In this document: in pieces, positions 33,299 to 43,416 of the stretch
How the letters are laid out: each line of letters starts with the position of its first letter
How positions within the stretch are numbered: the stretch's first letter is position 1
Notes under the pieces: model-generated
Told to the model about the DNA's origin: nothing
What the model saw: the letters and a program-made list of their open reading frames with translations, nothing else
Database searches by the model: none
Position numbers and translations under genes: made by a program
Assembly (NCBI GenBank): GCA_035771165.1
Contig: JAWNZC010000106.1
Span: forward strand, 1 to 64,000
Reading direction: 5' to 3'
DNA: 64,000 bases
DNA from: Paragorgia papillata
Taxonomy: Eukaryota; Cnidaria; Anthozoa; Scleralcyonacea; Coralliidae

Positions 33299-33466
33299 AG
33301 TTTGAGAACTGGAAACAAAGTATAGAAACTGAGAGTTGTTGCAAATTTCCAAAACAAACTGGTGAGAAATGTTGTAGAGACAATGAAAAAGTGACATATT
33401 ACCAGTGCAACCGCAGTGGGACATACCGATCCAGAAACACTGGAAAACGACAGACAAAATCTCAAG
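33299..33466 (+). CDS. MULE gene, second recognised exon: start of zinc-binding DNA-binding domain
   Basis: Bounded by GCATTTAG acceptor and GTACAG donor. Its phase (g|ag at the 5' junction, g|gt at the 3' junction) joins both neighbours in frame. It encodes KVTYYQCNRSGTYR, the first cysteine strand of a FLYWCH/FAR1/WRKY-GCM1-like finger, completed in the next exon. Confidence 0.7.
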
Positions 33467-33589
33467 GTACAGTAACTAAGTTATACTATGTATTAAACCA
33501 TTTATAGCTAGTATCTTACTCTAGGTAAAATTCAAAAATACATGTTTATGGTATACACTAATTTCAGTATTTTTATTTATCTATACTAG

Positions 33590-35587
33590 GTACATGCAAA
33601 ATAGAGAAAAACTGTACGGCCACAATAAAAAAAGTAGAAAAAGCTGATGGGAGAATTACAGCCGAAATTGTCAATAATCACTACGGCCATACGTATGAAA
33701 TGCAACATGTTACCATTGCACAGCAGACAAAGGAAGAGATTGCTGCCAAACTGCAACATGGCATATCTAAAGAGAAAATACTAGATGATATTAGAGACAG
33801 TGTCACAACCGAAGGAATACAACGGCAGCATCTAATAGAGAAAAAAGATCTGAGGAACATTTCATGCGCATTTGGTGTAACAGGCATTCAGCGCCATAGC
33901 AATGACCAGGAAAGTGTGCATTCTTGGTTAACTGAATGGGAGAATTCAGATCGAAATCCAGTTTTGTTCTACAAATTACAAGGACAGGATTACGTAGACA
34001 AGGAGGATCTAAATTTAACCAAAGATGACTTCCTTATTGTTATACAAAGTCCTTTTCAGAAACACATGGCAGAAAAGTTTGCTCACAAAGGTGTATGTTG
34101 TGATGCCACTCATGGAACAACAGCATATGACTTCAAACTGACAACACTACTAGTTGTCGATGAGTTTGGGGAAGGTTTCCCAGTTGCATGGTGCCTTTCA
34201 AACCATGAAGATTTTACCCATTTATGTGTATTTTTTAAAATGGTCAAAAGAAACTGTGAAATACTTGTACCAAAGTGGTTCATGAGTGACACTGCACCTC
34301 AGTTTTATAATGCATGGGTAGGAGTAAATGGTGGCAGTCCAATACGCCTGCTTTGCACATGGCACGTGGATAAGGCATGGAGGGAAGAGCTGCGTCAAAA
34401 AATCGGTGATGTTGAAATGGAAAGCCAGGTTTACAAAATGCTTCGAACTGTACTAGAGCAACCTAATGAAGATGCCTTTGAGGAGCATTTATCAATAATG
34501 TTGGACAAGCTAGAAGAGGAAGAAACTACCAAGGCATTTTTGGACTATTTCAAGCGTGATTGGATTACAAGGAAACCCCAATGGGGATACCATTACCGAG
34601 CTGGCTTAGGAATTAACACTAATATGTTCGTTGAGGCATTCCATCGAGTTTTCAAATATAATTATTTGAAGGGGAAGCACAACAAGCGTGTTGACGTCTG
34701 CCTATTGCAGTTGATTAAGTATAACCGGGACATGACATTTAAGCGAGCAATAAAGTTAGTAAAAGGAAAGGATGGTTTTAGGATAAAAGAAATCAAAAGA
34801 AGACATGGTAGAAGTCTGGAAATATCGAATGATAATGTGGATGAAGTAGATAAAAATACATGGACAGTGAAGTCTACAAAAAGTGACATTATCTATGAGG
34901 TAATTAACAGCTGTTTCCAAATCATGTCAATATGAAAGTTGTCAACAACGTTGCCAACCCTGTAATATATGTATCCATCAGTATGTATGCAATTGTCCTG
35001 ACAATTTAATTCGTCACACAATGTGCAAACACATTCATTTGGTCAAGCGGTACACATCACAGAAAGAATCCAAAGAAGGAGATGAGCACACTGACACCAA
35101 TGAATTACCAGTCACTGAAACCACACCATTACAGGATATAACGAATACTATAAATAATGAGCTTAAAACAATCACACAAACTGTATTCACAAACCAAGAA
35201 GCGTCAATATCATCTATCAAGGAAAAATTGCAGCAAAAACTTTTTCAACTTTCAAGCAAAGTCAGCCAATCTAACAATTTTGGTGCATTACAACAGCTAG
35301 AAAAAATATTGAATGGAGCCGAAAATCTCTTTGCTTCAATGACCAAAAACCAGTATCTAGAAAACCTGCACATGATGACAGAATGTCCACCAAACAAAAA
35401 AATTGCAGTACAGAGAAAGTTTTACTCGACAGAAAAGAAGCGGAAACATCGCTCAAAAGTCAGATATGCAAAGCCCACCCAACAAGAAAAAGAAGACCTG
35501 TTTCACCTTGACAACAGTCTACAACTCTCCAAAAGTCAACCAAAGAGCTTGCCAAATATGAAACCCAAAATAGGAAATGGTTTGTAG
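33590..35587 (+). pseudogene. MULE transposase: zinc finger, DDE catalytic domain and SWIM finger
   Basis: The exon opens after CTATACTAG with GTCKIEKNCTATIK and NNHYGHTYE, which complete the N-terminal C..C..H.H finger. The DDE core is intact. CCDATHGTT has the first aspartate at 34,102 and FMSDTAPQFYNAW the second at 34,288. LLCTWHVDKAW is the conserved C-x2-H at 34,354-34,365 and FVEAFHRVFKY has the glutamate at 34,633. The frame stops at 34,935, but a one-base shift near 34,910 leads to CPDNLIRHTMCKHIHLV, a SWIM finger (CxC...CxH), and a charged 180-residue tail to 35,587. This domain order is that of MULE-superfamily transposases, which cut DNA and integrate with 9-bp duplication, as seen at the ends. 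One frameshift apart, the catalytic part looks complete. Confidence 0.85.
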
Positions 35588-35894
35588 AAATCTGTCTGGG
35601 TACACACTTTAGTGATAAAAAGCAAACAATACTAACAGACATGTGCAGATATATAATCTGTACAGTACTGTACTCTAGTACACACATAATTGTGTACACA
35701 CTGATCAGTACACATATACACACAATTTACATGATTGTATATATACTATTAAGTCTATTATACATGTATGACCCTTGGGACTAATATGAACAAGATGGTA
35801 AATATATTTAGTATTTTAAAGCAATATTCCTCCCCAAACTTGGTATCTATAAATATACAATGTATATAAATTTATATATTGCATATTTACTAAG

Positions 35895-36091
35895 AAAGCT
35901 TGCTGTAGTTCTCAAGAAAGAAGCAGTGCATGTAATTTCAACTCAATTTGGTAATGGAAAGAAGGCATTGCTAGAAGACCTCAAAATTGATAAAAAGACA
36001 GAAAGCCTAACACCTAATGCTCTTGGATTGGATCTAAGAGGGATGAGGGACTACTTCAACCATGAAGCATGGACAATGCTAGAAAAACTAA
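35895..36091 (+). CDS. MULE gene, further exon (linker)
   Basis: Open from about 35,895 to a GTAAGT donor at 36,092, encoding a lysine-rich helical-looking segment (VVLKKEAVHV, LEDLKIDKK). The 3' phase (a|ta) joins the PHD exon in frame. The 5' junction to the preceding exon is not resolved, so this and the next exons could belong to a separate transcript. Confidence 0.45.
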
Positions 36092-36610
36092 GTAAGTAGA
36101 TGTAGCAGTAGCATATTACTATGACTTGGCCTTTACTATAATGGCAATAGAAGAGTTCCCAAATAGGGTCAAGATGCAGATCCTCATCCTGACCTATGAA
36201 TTCAATAAAATTTCTTGTAACAAGTTCTTGTTTTGAAATTCATCGCATTTTGACTCATAATCCTATATTTATTTGTTTGTTTGTTAAAAAAAACAGAACA
36301 AAAGACCTCAAAACACTCAAATTTCAACAAACTCCATCAAACAAATAGCCTCTGAGTCTCTTCTACTGCCTAACAGTAACTAATATTGATAATTATTTTA
36401 TGAGATATAATAACAGGTATATAATGTACCAAACATTTTGTACTCGTATTGTGCAATGCCTTATTCATTATTAACATGTGCAATATAAATAGAAAAATAA
36501 TTGCTACATTGCATACATTGCATACAGTATTTCTAAATATCCCATGGAGTAATTCTCAATTATATCAATCTTCAGGTCTGAAACATATCTGTACTGTTTC
36601 CCATTTATAG

Positions 36611-36707
36611 TACTCAATCTACAAAATGACTGGAGATGTAGTAGCTGCCACAAATCACAACATGTAAACATGATAGCATGTGACCAGTGTGACAATTGGT
36701 TTGATTG
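36611..36707 (+). CDS. MULE gene, PHD-like finger, first half
   Basis: Between TTTATAG and a GTATGT donor. It encodes WRCSSCHKSQHVNMIACDQCDNWFDW: the Cys pairs CSSC and CDQC and the aromatic WF of a PHD finger. The usual zinc-binding histidine after WF/WY appears to be aspartate. Confidence 0.6.
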
Positions 36708-37060
36708 GTATGTAATGAAATTCCAATTTTTTGATTATTTTATCAGATTCACTGTATACCAGTTTCACTCTCAGTTTTCATACCAGTTTTCAGAACTCTC
36801 ATCCATTTTATACTAAAGTAACTGCAACTCTAGGAAATAGACGTGAGTTGAACAGTCTGTGAAAGTGAAACTGATTTACTAGACAATTAATAATTATAGT
36901 ACTGTACATTATAATTAATCATTAGTACATACATTATAATCATTTTAATATCACTTTAAACTGCATGAGATAATATGACAAAACCACAGTCACAGTATAA
37001 AATGACGAGTGAAACACAGAAACACTAAAACGTACCTGTTTTATATTATACAACAAATAG

Positions 37061-37169
37061 GAAATGTGCAAAGATCAGCGTGGAACCAGAAGAATGGACC
37101 TGCAGTTCCTGTTGCAAAAGCCGAAAAGGACTGCGCCAGGACAGTCTAGCCAAAAACAGTATAAAATAG
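37061..37169 (+). CDS. MULE gene, PHD-like finger, second half and stop
   Basis: It opens after CAACAAATAG. The junction tg|g joins as WKC in frame with the previous exon. EEWTCSSCC supplies the final W-x-C-x2-C of the PHD. The frame stops with TAG at 37,167, just before the right terminal inverted repeat, as expected for the gene's 3' end. Confidence 0.6.
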
Positions 37170-37293
37170 TATAAACACGACTCCTTTAAACCTTTCACTC
37201 TTCCCACTCGTATCTATGAAACTGTTGTGGTATTGTCCACTATAAACACGCACAAACAGACCGATAGACATGTGATACTCCACGCCATTTTGA

Positions 37294-37382
37294 AAATCAA
37301 ATTTATATCCGGTACGTATATATGATGCTATTGTTTTGAGAACCAATCACAAACCGGAGCTTTCCTGTACTTAGCCGCAAGT
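37294..37382 (-). repeat. MULE right terminal inverted repeat
   Basis: Reverse complement of the left end at 29,167, ending CCGCAAGT at 37,382. Confidence 0.9.
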
Positions 37383-37391
37383 GTACATGTT
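37383..37391. repeat. 9-bp target-site duplication (right), GTACATGTT
   Basis: Perfect copy of 29,158-29,166. Confidence 0.95.
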
Positions 37392-37440
37392 GGTGTCCGC
37401 CATCTTGAAAATTGCCTTGTACTTCCGCGGCGGTAGTCTT
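37392..37440 (-). promoter_or_regulatory. Possible promoter and start codon interrupted by the MULE
   Basis: Read on the minus strand, a GCGGAAGT ETS-type site (37,421-37,428) is followed by AAGATGGCGGAC (37,396-37,407), a YY1-type initiator containing an ATG at 37,403. This pair is common in TATA-less animal promoters. The ATG frame runs 7 codons to the MULE insertion point and, in the reconstructed empty site, would continue on the minus strand left of the element. No downstream exon is proven. Confidence 0.35.
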
Positions 37441-39583
37441 CGTCAAGTGAGCATTAAATGATCGAAGAACGATTATCATCGTGGAAAATGTGATATAAAA
37501 TCTCCCAAAGACAGAGTTTTGAAAGTATTGACGAAAATGAGTGGTTTGTCTGAAGAAGAAAGAGCTAAAGACGTGTCATAGAAATGAATTTGTGAATATT
37601 AGCTTGACCAACGTAATAGCGGGAAGAAACCTTTAGCTTTGCCAAATCCATCTATCCCGCGAAGTAGAAAAATATTCCATTTCGATAACTGCCGAAGCTC
37701 AAAGGCAAGCGCGTACAAATATATAATTATATAGTGTTGTTTGAACATTGGTATATAGTATATATTCTAAGGAAAATTGACTGAAATTCTCCAGTTTTAA
37801 AATATGTTGCTAATAATTTGTTATCAGTGAGTTACATATGTCTTAACTTATGTGATGAAAACGAAACGTTTGCAGTAAGTCAAAATATATCCAGTTCCAC
37901 ATGTGTACCTTTAAAGATTAAATTAAATAAATGCTTAACATATTTGAATTGAATTTTGAAACATGTACCCTGTGAACTTTGGAATTTATTTCACAAATTT
38001 TACAATTATGTACATAAATTTTACAATACTCAATAGAATTTACCCTCCTCCCTTCCTGTAATAAAAAATAATTCTCAATATAAAAAGACATGGTATAGAC
38101 ATATCATCCAATGTGTGCTGGGGGTGTAAGTGGGTCTGTTTCAGCTGCCATGTCAAGCAACAGTGACCCTGGCCTGGACTCAAGGAAAGTGGATGTTGGA
38201 ATTCATTTGGGCTCATTGTGATTAGTTCTTTCATTTACTATTTCTGTTGGACAAATTTTTCTTTCCGCCCCCCCCCCCCCCCTTATTAAAGTATGGCTTT
38301 TGGATATAGCTTTAAGAGCAGACAGCATAGTTGCTCAGCTGAAAGGCACAATCATGGACAACACATTGGATCCACAAGCAATACATCTGCAAGACCATAT
38401 GATCAAACCGATATTCCTCTGGGTCTTACATCTATATGGAAACAATGTTTTAATACAGTGTTGTATTAAAAGTACAATACATTATTGCACTATTTGGAGC
38501 AGGCTGGGCCACTGGGGTTGTTTACCACAAAGGCCCCAATATGGATAATTTAATGAGTCCATTTCAATATATGCATGGGAACCCTGGCCTTTTTGCACTG
38601 AAACCATAAAGCATTGCCCTGGAAAGTAATTTCACTAGCTAACAGCTGATTTTGGTCAACTGATAAGAATATTTTTCTGGATAGCTACTGCAGTCAAGCA
38701 AGGTTTTAACAGTTACGACACTTATAATTATTAAAACACCTGGCCATACAAGTTTAATACAACAAAATTCACTGTACTATAGTAGATATTTATACATGTA
38801 TGGTGACAAAGAGAATACAAATTAACAGTTAATCAATCCCTGCAACGTTAAAATCTGCAATGTCATTATTACGATAGTTCTGTTTGTAAATTAAAACTTA
38901 TCTCGACTGTCTCTGGCGCAATTTCTGGCTCAATTTAAACAAAATAGTAAAAGAGCTCTTCTCCGGCTCCTACACCAACTGCCCAGCAACATCACCGAAT
39001 GAGTGTTCCTCGAATTAACAAATTTCGGTTTACCATCACACTTTAGTTGGTTGTCAAATTTTGCTGTAATACAATTTTTCCCACTGAATCTTGCTGAAGA
39101 AAAGATCAGATCTTGATTGTCGAAAATCCAGTGCTGACGTCCGAGGAGATAGTTCCCCATAGGTTCTACGCAACACACAAATATACTTCGTCAAGTGCAT
39201 CGGAATTGTAGTGGAAAAGTCTTATCGCTTGACTGATGTGTGCTTGAGGAATGAGGAAGAATACGAGCGTGGCGCTTAATCGCTCATATATAGACTCTGT
39301 ATTTATCTGCTTCTTGTCGAGCGTATTACCGACTGTTAAGTCAGGCGGCTTTCGGACGTCCGAATATGTTGAAACCACGATTGTTCGGCCACGGATATCA
39401 TTTCTACCGTCACGTCACTGAATTCCAATTTCCAAATTAAAAACCACATCATGTCTATGTCTTTCTAGCTTCTTTCAGCTATGTTTATTGAATATATCAG
39501 CTTCGCGCAGCGCGCGCGTCCACGCGAGGCCTGGAACTGAGCGATTCCAAGTGGGAGAAAATTAAGGAATTTGTGACGCCGTG
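37441..39583. other. Outer-element segment without recognised genes
   Basis: Two minus-strand frames, 39,378-39,166 (70 codons) and 39,178-38,930 (82 codons), lie end to end in different frames and could be one decayed gene; no motif was recognised. A C(14) run is at 38,269-38,282. Confidence 0.35.
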
Positions 39584-40243
39584 TTACACAAAAAACTCTT
39601 GATTATTTAGTGATCTATCGGTAACACTAGCATATGGGCATACAGTACATCTTATAATCCGAAGGCATGGATCACGAGCCTTGAATTCTGTACCACAAAC
39701 ATTACATATCAGATTTCGATTAACGCATTTGTTAAAATATTTCCACAAACACTCAATTACATGTGTAAAATTAACAGGATTCTGACAACGTTCGCAATCA
39801 ACAGGTTCGTCATTTATAACATTTTCTGATTCTATTTCGGTGTAATCCTTATCGTTTTCTGAATCTTCTTCGGAGGAAGTTTCTTCGTTTTTGCTCTCTG
39901 ATTCTGTTTCTTCTGCCTGCGCCAACATTAGCACTCGAACATTTTCGATAAGGTTTTTGTCAATGTTAATGTCGGCGAGTCCTTTTACAAATACGTTTAG
40001 ACCAGCTGGTTCAGGAATTCCTGAGAAGTAAGGTGATACACAGTATTCTACCAATTCGGCTATTTTTGTGTTTGGTATAGTTCTTCCTTGATACACAATT
40101 TCTCCTTTGGGATTCCATGTTAAGTTGACATAGGATGCGAGTAAACTATTCAGCAAAGAGGACACTTTCGCTTCATCGACTCCGTAGTCAAAGTGTGACA
40201 GTATTGCTTTAACACGAAAATCGTCATGTAACCTTTCTCCCAT
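39584..40243 (-). CDS. Gene B, left copy: acidic, cysteine-rich zinc-finger-like protein (219 aa)
   Basis: Near-identical to gene B at 42,751-43,416 but in the opposite orientation. The N-terminal 110 residues contain RLHDDFRVK and GRTIPNTKI. A serine/glutamate-rich linker follows, then three C-x2-C pairs (CERC, CNVC, CTVC) that could bind zinc. Its C-terminus differs from the right copy (NNQEFFV instead of NKIF) because the inverted duplication ends about there. A three-residue gap occurs before CLWKYF. Both copies are fully open. Function unknown; the position beside a packaging ATPase suggests a virion, packaging or regulatory role, which is inference. Confidence 0.65.
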   Translation of the reverse strand: MGERLHDDFRVKAILSHFDYGVDEAKVSSLLNSLLASYVNLTWNPKGEIVYQGRTIPNTKIAELVEYCVSPYFSGIPEPAGLNVFVKGLADINIDKNLIENVRVLMLAQAEETESESKNEETSSEEDSENDKDYTEIESENVINDEPVDCERCQNPVNFTHVIECLWKYFNKCVNRNLICNVCGTEFKARDPCLRIIRCTVCPYASVTDRSLNNQEFFV

Positions 40244-40288
40244 AGTGTTCAGGGTTCGAATGATGGTCTTTAAAAAATATAGTTCTTT

Positions 40289-40606
40289 TTATATTAGTTC
40301 TGTGACTCCTTCTAAAACTGGACCAAGTAGGAGATCAAGAAATCCTTCACCTTTTTGAACCAGTATCTCTTTTTTCCTCATAAAACTACTTCGGGGACTA
40401 GCCAAAGTTGATATGTCGTCGCTATAAGACCTAACGACTTCAAGCAAAGCAGGTGATAATTGATATTGCATTGACCAAAAGTTCAACATACAATCACAAA
40501 TGCATCTAATTTGCTCAGGGCTAGCAGTCTCCAACAGAGCTCGTTGTTGAATAGGTTCACTTGTACATAAAAGTTCAAGCAACGGTTTGTGCTTTTTGAT
40601 CAACAT
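40289..40606 (-). CDS. Gene A, left copy: small 105-aa protein
   Basis: About 94 percent identical to gene A at 42,388-42,705. The start ATG is at 40,606. It has an alternating hydrophobic/charged N-terminal half (LLCTSEPIQQRALLE, IRCICDCMLNFW) and a basic MRKKEILVQKGEGFL stretch near the C-terminus followed by a hydrophobic tail. Small proteins with a QKGGF-like C-terminal motif are seen near A32-type ATPases in invertebrate virus-like elements. That link is recollection, not a search. It precedes gene B on the same strand by about 45 bp. Confidence 0.65.
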   Translation of the reverse strand: MLIKKHKPLLELLCTSEPIQQRALLETASPEQIRCICDCMLNFWSMQYQLSPALLEVVRSYSDDISTLASPRSSFMRKKEILVQKGEGFLDLLLGPVLEGVTELI

Positions 40607-40671
40607 CTCTATTTCACAGTTAGTGTCTAAATGAGGAAAACGCTACCAAAACACATATTTTAAGAGGGGTA

Positions 40672-40788
40672 GAAGGAGGAGGAGGAGAAAGAGGAGGAGA
40701 AAGAGGAGGAGGAGGAGGAGAAAGACGAGGAGAAAGAGGAGGAGCAAGAGGAGGAGGAGGAGGAGAAAGAGGAGGAGGAGGAGAAAGA
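40672..40788 (-). repeat. GGA/GAA-rich purine repeat, left arm
   Basis: (GGAGGAGGAGAAAGA)n on the plus strand. It mirrors the CTCCTC tract at 42,155-42,325 and lies at the inner edge of the inverted duplication, directly upstream of gene A on the minus strand, so it may include its promoter. Confidence 0.85.
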
Positions 40789-40851
40789 TAAATATATAAT
40801 ACGAAATTCTCTAGCAATATTTATTCTGCTCATGCTCTTGAACGAGTGAAC

Positions 40852-42068
40852 ATGTCTTATGTCTGCAGCACTTGTGGAAAAACGTTTTCTACACTATTCA
40901 ACATGCAACGTCATGACGTCAACGTCACTGACGCAACAGTCATGCAGCATCCGTTCACATGCATTGTTGCAGGGTGTACTCAGAGCGGCAAAACAGTATC
41001 AGTGAAGACACTTCTGGGAAACGCCAAAACTACGATTAATCCTCCTCCCGAACGTATCATTTGGTGTTATGGACAGTGGCAGCCCATGTATTTAGAAATG
41101 ATCAAGACAATACCAGGCATTGAGCTTAACGAAGGCATACCCTCTGATATAGACTCTGATAATTTTCTTGATGTTTCTAAGGGAAACCTTATTGTTCTTG
41201 ACGATCTTATGGATCAGTCAGGAAGAGATAAATGTATTGCTAGTTTATTTACTAAGGGAAGTCATCACCGGAATCTCTCCATGATCTATATTGTTCAGAA
41301 CACATTTCACCAAGGAAAGGAAACCAGAAACATCAGCCTCAACGCACACTATATCATACTATTCAAGTCTCCGAGGGATAAACAGCAAATTTCTGTCTTG
41401 GCTCGGCAGGTGAACCCAGGTCATGTCCATGAATTTATGAAGAGTTACGAGGAAGCCACAAGTCGCCCTCATAGTTATTTAATGCTTGATCTAAAGCTGA
41501 CAACAGATGATGATCATCGCCTCAAGACCAATGTTCTACCTGGAGAAAATAGCTCCAGCCTGCAGCAACAGCTGGGTAGTTTCATACAGAAGCAATCCTA
41601 TCAATTACCTCCGATCGTTAATGCCATGTACAATACAGAACAAAAAATGCAAGATATTGTACAAGCGCCACAGTTAACAACAGAAGAAAAGAGCATTCTC
41701 TCTCAACCTCCGACTAATCTTCAAACTCAGCCACCAAAAACTTCAGAAAATTTGATGATCTTCCGTGGAGTTTCCCTGCAACACCTAAAACCTATTTTGT
41801 AACACCGCCTCCAAAAGTTGAACAACCTACGCTTAAACATAATTTCTTTTATAACTGGGAAAGCTCTTCGGATTGGAAAGAAAGCGACTTGGCAAAGATG
41901 ACCCCAGATGATAGAGAAGAGTATGAACATCATCTATTGATGACTAGATCAAAATATTTACCAAGGACAAAAGATGTATCACAATTATCACCAGAAGACA
42001 AGAAAGACTATCACGCTACTTTTAAAATAAAAACGCCTAACTATAATGTAAGAAGCAGACCTTACTAA
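40852..42068 (+). pseudogene. A32/FtsK-HerA-type DNA packaging ATPase, one frameshift near the C-terminus
   Basis: The ATG at 40,852 is chosen because the frame upstream lacks another. The N-terminus has a C2H2-like start (CSTCGKTFSTLFNMQRH, residues 5-21) without a normal second histidine. The ATPase core follows: Walker A GCTQSGKT (residues 41-48), CYGQWQP (72-78), Walker B LIVLDD (113-118), KGSHHRN (135-141) and the sensor-like IVQN (147-150). These suit an ATPase that packages DNA into virus-like particles. The frame closes at 41,802, but a one-base shift near 41,745 opens a further ~107 codons to TAA at 42,066, with two related MTPDDREEYEHHL / LSPEDKKDYHATF units. The continuation is coding-like, so the shift is probably a mutation or assembly error. 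Family known from Polinton/adintovirus-like and nucleocytoplasmic viruses; the exact lineage is not settled. Confidence 0.75.
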
Positions 42069-42154
42069 AACTTTTTATTTGTATATGTTTGAACGAAAAC
42101 CGAAATAAATATTTTAAGGTAAATGCTTTTGCGTGTGTGTGTGTATGTTTATTT

Positions 42155-42325
42155 GCTCCTCCCCCTCCTCTTTCTCCTCCTCCTCCTCCTCCTTCTCTTG
42201 CTCCTCCTCCTCTTTCTGCTCCTCCTCTTCCTCTTGCTCCTCCTCCTCCTCTTTCTCCTCCTCCTCCTCTTGCTCCTCCTCTTTCTCCTCCTCTTTCTCC
42301 TCCTCTTTCTCCTCCTCCTCCTACC
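42155..42325 (+). repeat. CTCCTC/CTTTCTCC pyrimidine repeat, right arm
   Basis: Mirror of the purine tract at 40,672-40,788. Low-complexity frames over it (poly Ser, Leu or Pro) are artefacts. A short GT repeat precedes it at 42,133-42,146. Confidence 0.85.
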
Positions 42326-42387
42326 CCCTCTTAAAAAATGTGTTTTGGTAGCGTTTTCCTCATTTAGACACTAACTGTCAAATAGAG

Positions 42388-42705
42388 ATGTTGATCAAAA
42401 AGCACAAACCGTTTCTTGAACTTTTATGTACAAGTGAACCTATTCAACAACGAGCTCTGTTGGAGACTGCTACCCATGAGCAAATTAGATGCATTTGTGA
42501 TTGTATGTTGAACTTTTGGTCAATGCAATATCAATTATCACCTGCTTTGCTTGAAGTCGTTAGGCCTTATAGCGACGATATATCAACTTTGGCAAGTCCC
42601 CGAAGTAGTTTTATGAGAAAAAAAGAGATACTGGTTCAAAAAGGTGAAGGATTTCTTGATCTCCTACTTGGTCCAGTTTTAGAAGGACTCGCAGAACTAA
42701 TATAA
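42388..42705 (+). CDS. Gene A, right copy: small 105-aa protein
   Basis: Counterpart of 40,606-40,289, with about six amino-acid differences (for example PFL for PLL, ATHEQ for ASPEQ, EGLAELI for EGVTELI). Same length, start and stop. Preservation of both copies implies a recent duplication, gene conversion between the arms, or selection. It is 45 bp upstream of gene B on the same strand. Confidence 0.65.
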   Translation: MLIKKHKPFLELLCTSEPIQQRALLETATHEQIRCICDCMLNFWSMQYQLSPALLEVVRPYSDDISTLASPRSSFMRKKEILVQKGEGFLDLLLGPVLEGLAELI

Positions 42706-42750
42706 AAAGAACTATATTTTTTAAAGACCATCATTCGAACCCTGAACACT

Positions 42751-43416
42751 ATGGGAGAAAGGTTACATGACGATTTTCGTGTTAAAGAAATACTGTCACA
42801 CTTTGACTACGGAGTCGATGAAGCGAAAGCGTCCTCTTTGCTGAATAGTTTACTCGCATCCTATGTCAACTTAACATGGAATCCCAAAGGAGAAATTGTG
42901 TATCAAGGAAGAACTATACCAAACACAAAAATAGCCGAATTGGTAGAATACTGTGTACCACCTTACTTCTCAGGAATTCCCGAACCAGCTGGTCTAAACG
43001 TATTTGTAAAAGGGCTCGCCGACATTAACATTGACAAAAACCTTATCGAAAATGTTCGAGTGCTAATAATGTTGGCGCAGGCAGAAGAAGAAACGGAATC
43101 AGAGAGCGAAAACGAAGAAACTTCCTCCGAAGAAGATTCAGAAAACGATAAGGATTACACCAAAATAGAATCAGAAAATTTTATAATTGACGAACCTGTT
43201 GATTGCGAACGTTGTCAGAATCGTGTTAATTTTACGCATGTAATTGAGGGTCCTAAGTGTTTGTGGGAATATTTTAACAAATGCGTTAATCGAAATCTGA
43301 TATGTAATGTTTGTGGTACAGAATTCAAGGCTCATGATCCATGCCTTCGGATTATAAGATGTACTACATGCCCATATGCTAGTGTTACCGATAGATCACT
43401 AAATAAAATATTTTAA
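42751..43416 (+). CDS. Gene B, right copy: acidic, cysteine-rich zinc-finger-like protein (221 aa)
   Basis: Same as the left copy, with C-x2-C pairs at residues 152/155, 185/188 and 204/207 after an acidic linker (roughly residues 112-143). The final codons (LNKIF) and the stop lie in the first bases of the right terminal inverted repeat, so the TIR supplies the gene's end and probably its polyadenylation region. No enzymatic motif was seen. Confidence 0.65.
   Translation: MGERLHDDFRVKEILSHFDYGVDEAKASSLLNSLLASYVNLTWNPKGEIVYQGRTIPNTKIAELVEYCVPPYFSGIPEPAGLNVFVKGLADINIDKNLIENVRVLIMLAQAEEETESESENEETSSEEDSENDKDYTKIESENFIIDEPVDCERCQNRVNFTHVIEGPKCLWEYFNKCVNRNLICNVCGTEFKAHDPCLRIIRCTTCPYASVTDRSLNKIF

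Larger units (their letters stand above)
29167..37382 (+). mobile_element. Mutator-like element (MULE), 8,216 bp, nested in the large element
   Basis: The ends are inverted repeats of about 80 bp. The left one is 29,167-29,247, starting ACTTGCGGCTAAGTACAGG. The right one is 37,294-37,382 and has 8-9 extra bases near 37,313. The element is flanked by a perfect 9-bp duplication. Inside it encodes a MULE transposase on the plus strand. Boundaries, duplication size and gene content all agree, so this is a single complete insertion that post-dates the outer element. Confidence 0.93.
39602..43405. repeat. Internal inverted duplication, arms ~1.2 kb around the ATPase
   Basis: The arm 39,602-40,790 is the reverse complement of about 42,150-43,405. 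Each arm contains, from the centre outward, a purine/pyrimidine tract, gene A and gene B. The spacer 40,790-42,150 holds the ATPase. The right arm ends exactly where the right terminal inverted repeat begins; the left arm does not continue into TIR sequence. Confidence 0.9.

Noticed and set aside
42123..42374. Long Leu/Ser/Pro-rich open frames on the plus strand
   Set aside because: All three frames of the CTCCTC repeat are open; they are low-complexity shadows, and the same holds for the minus-strand Pro-rich frame at 40,620-40,817.
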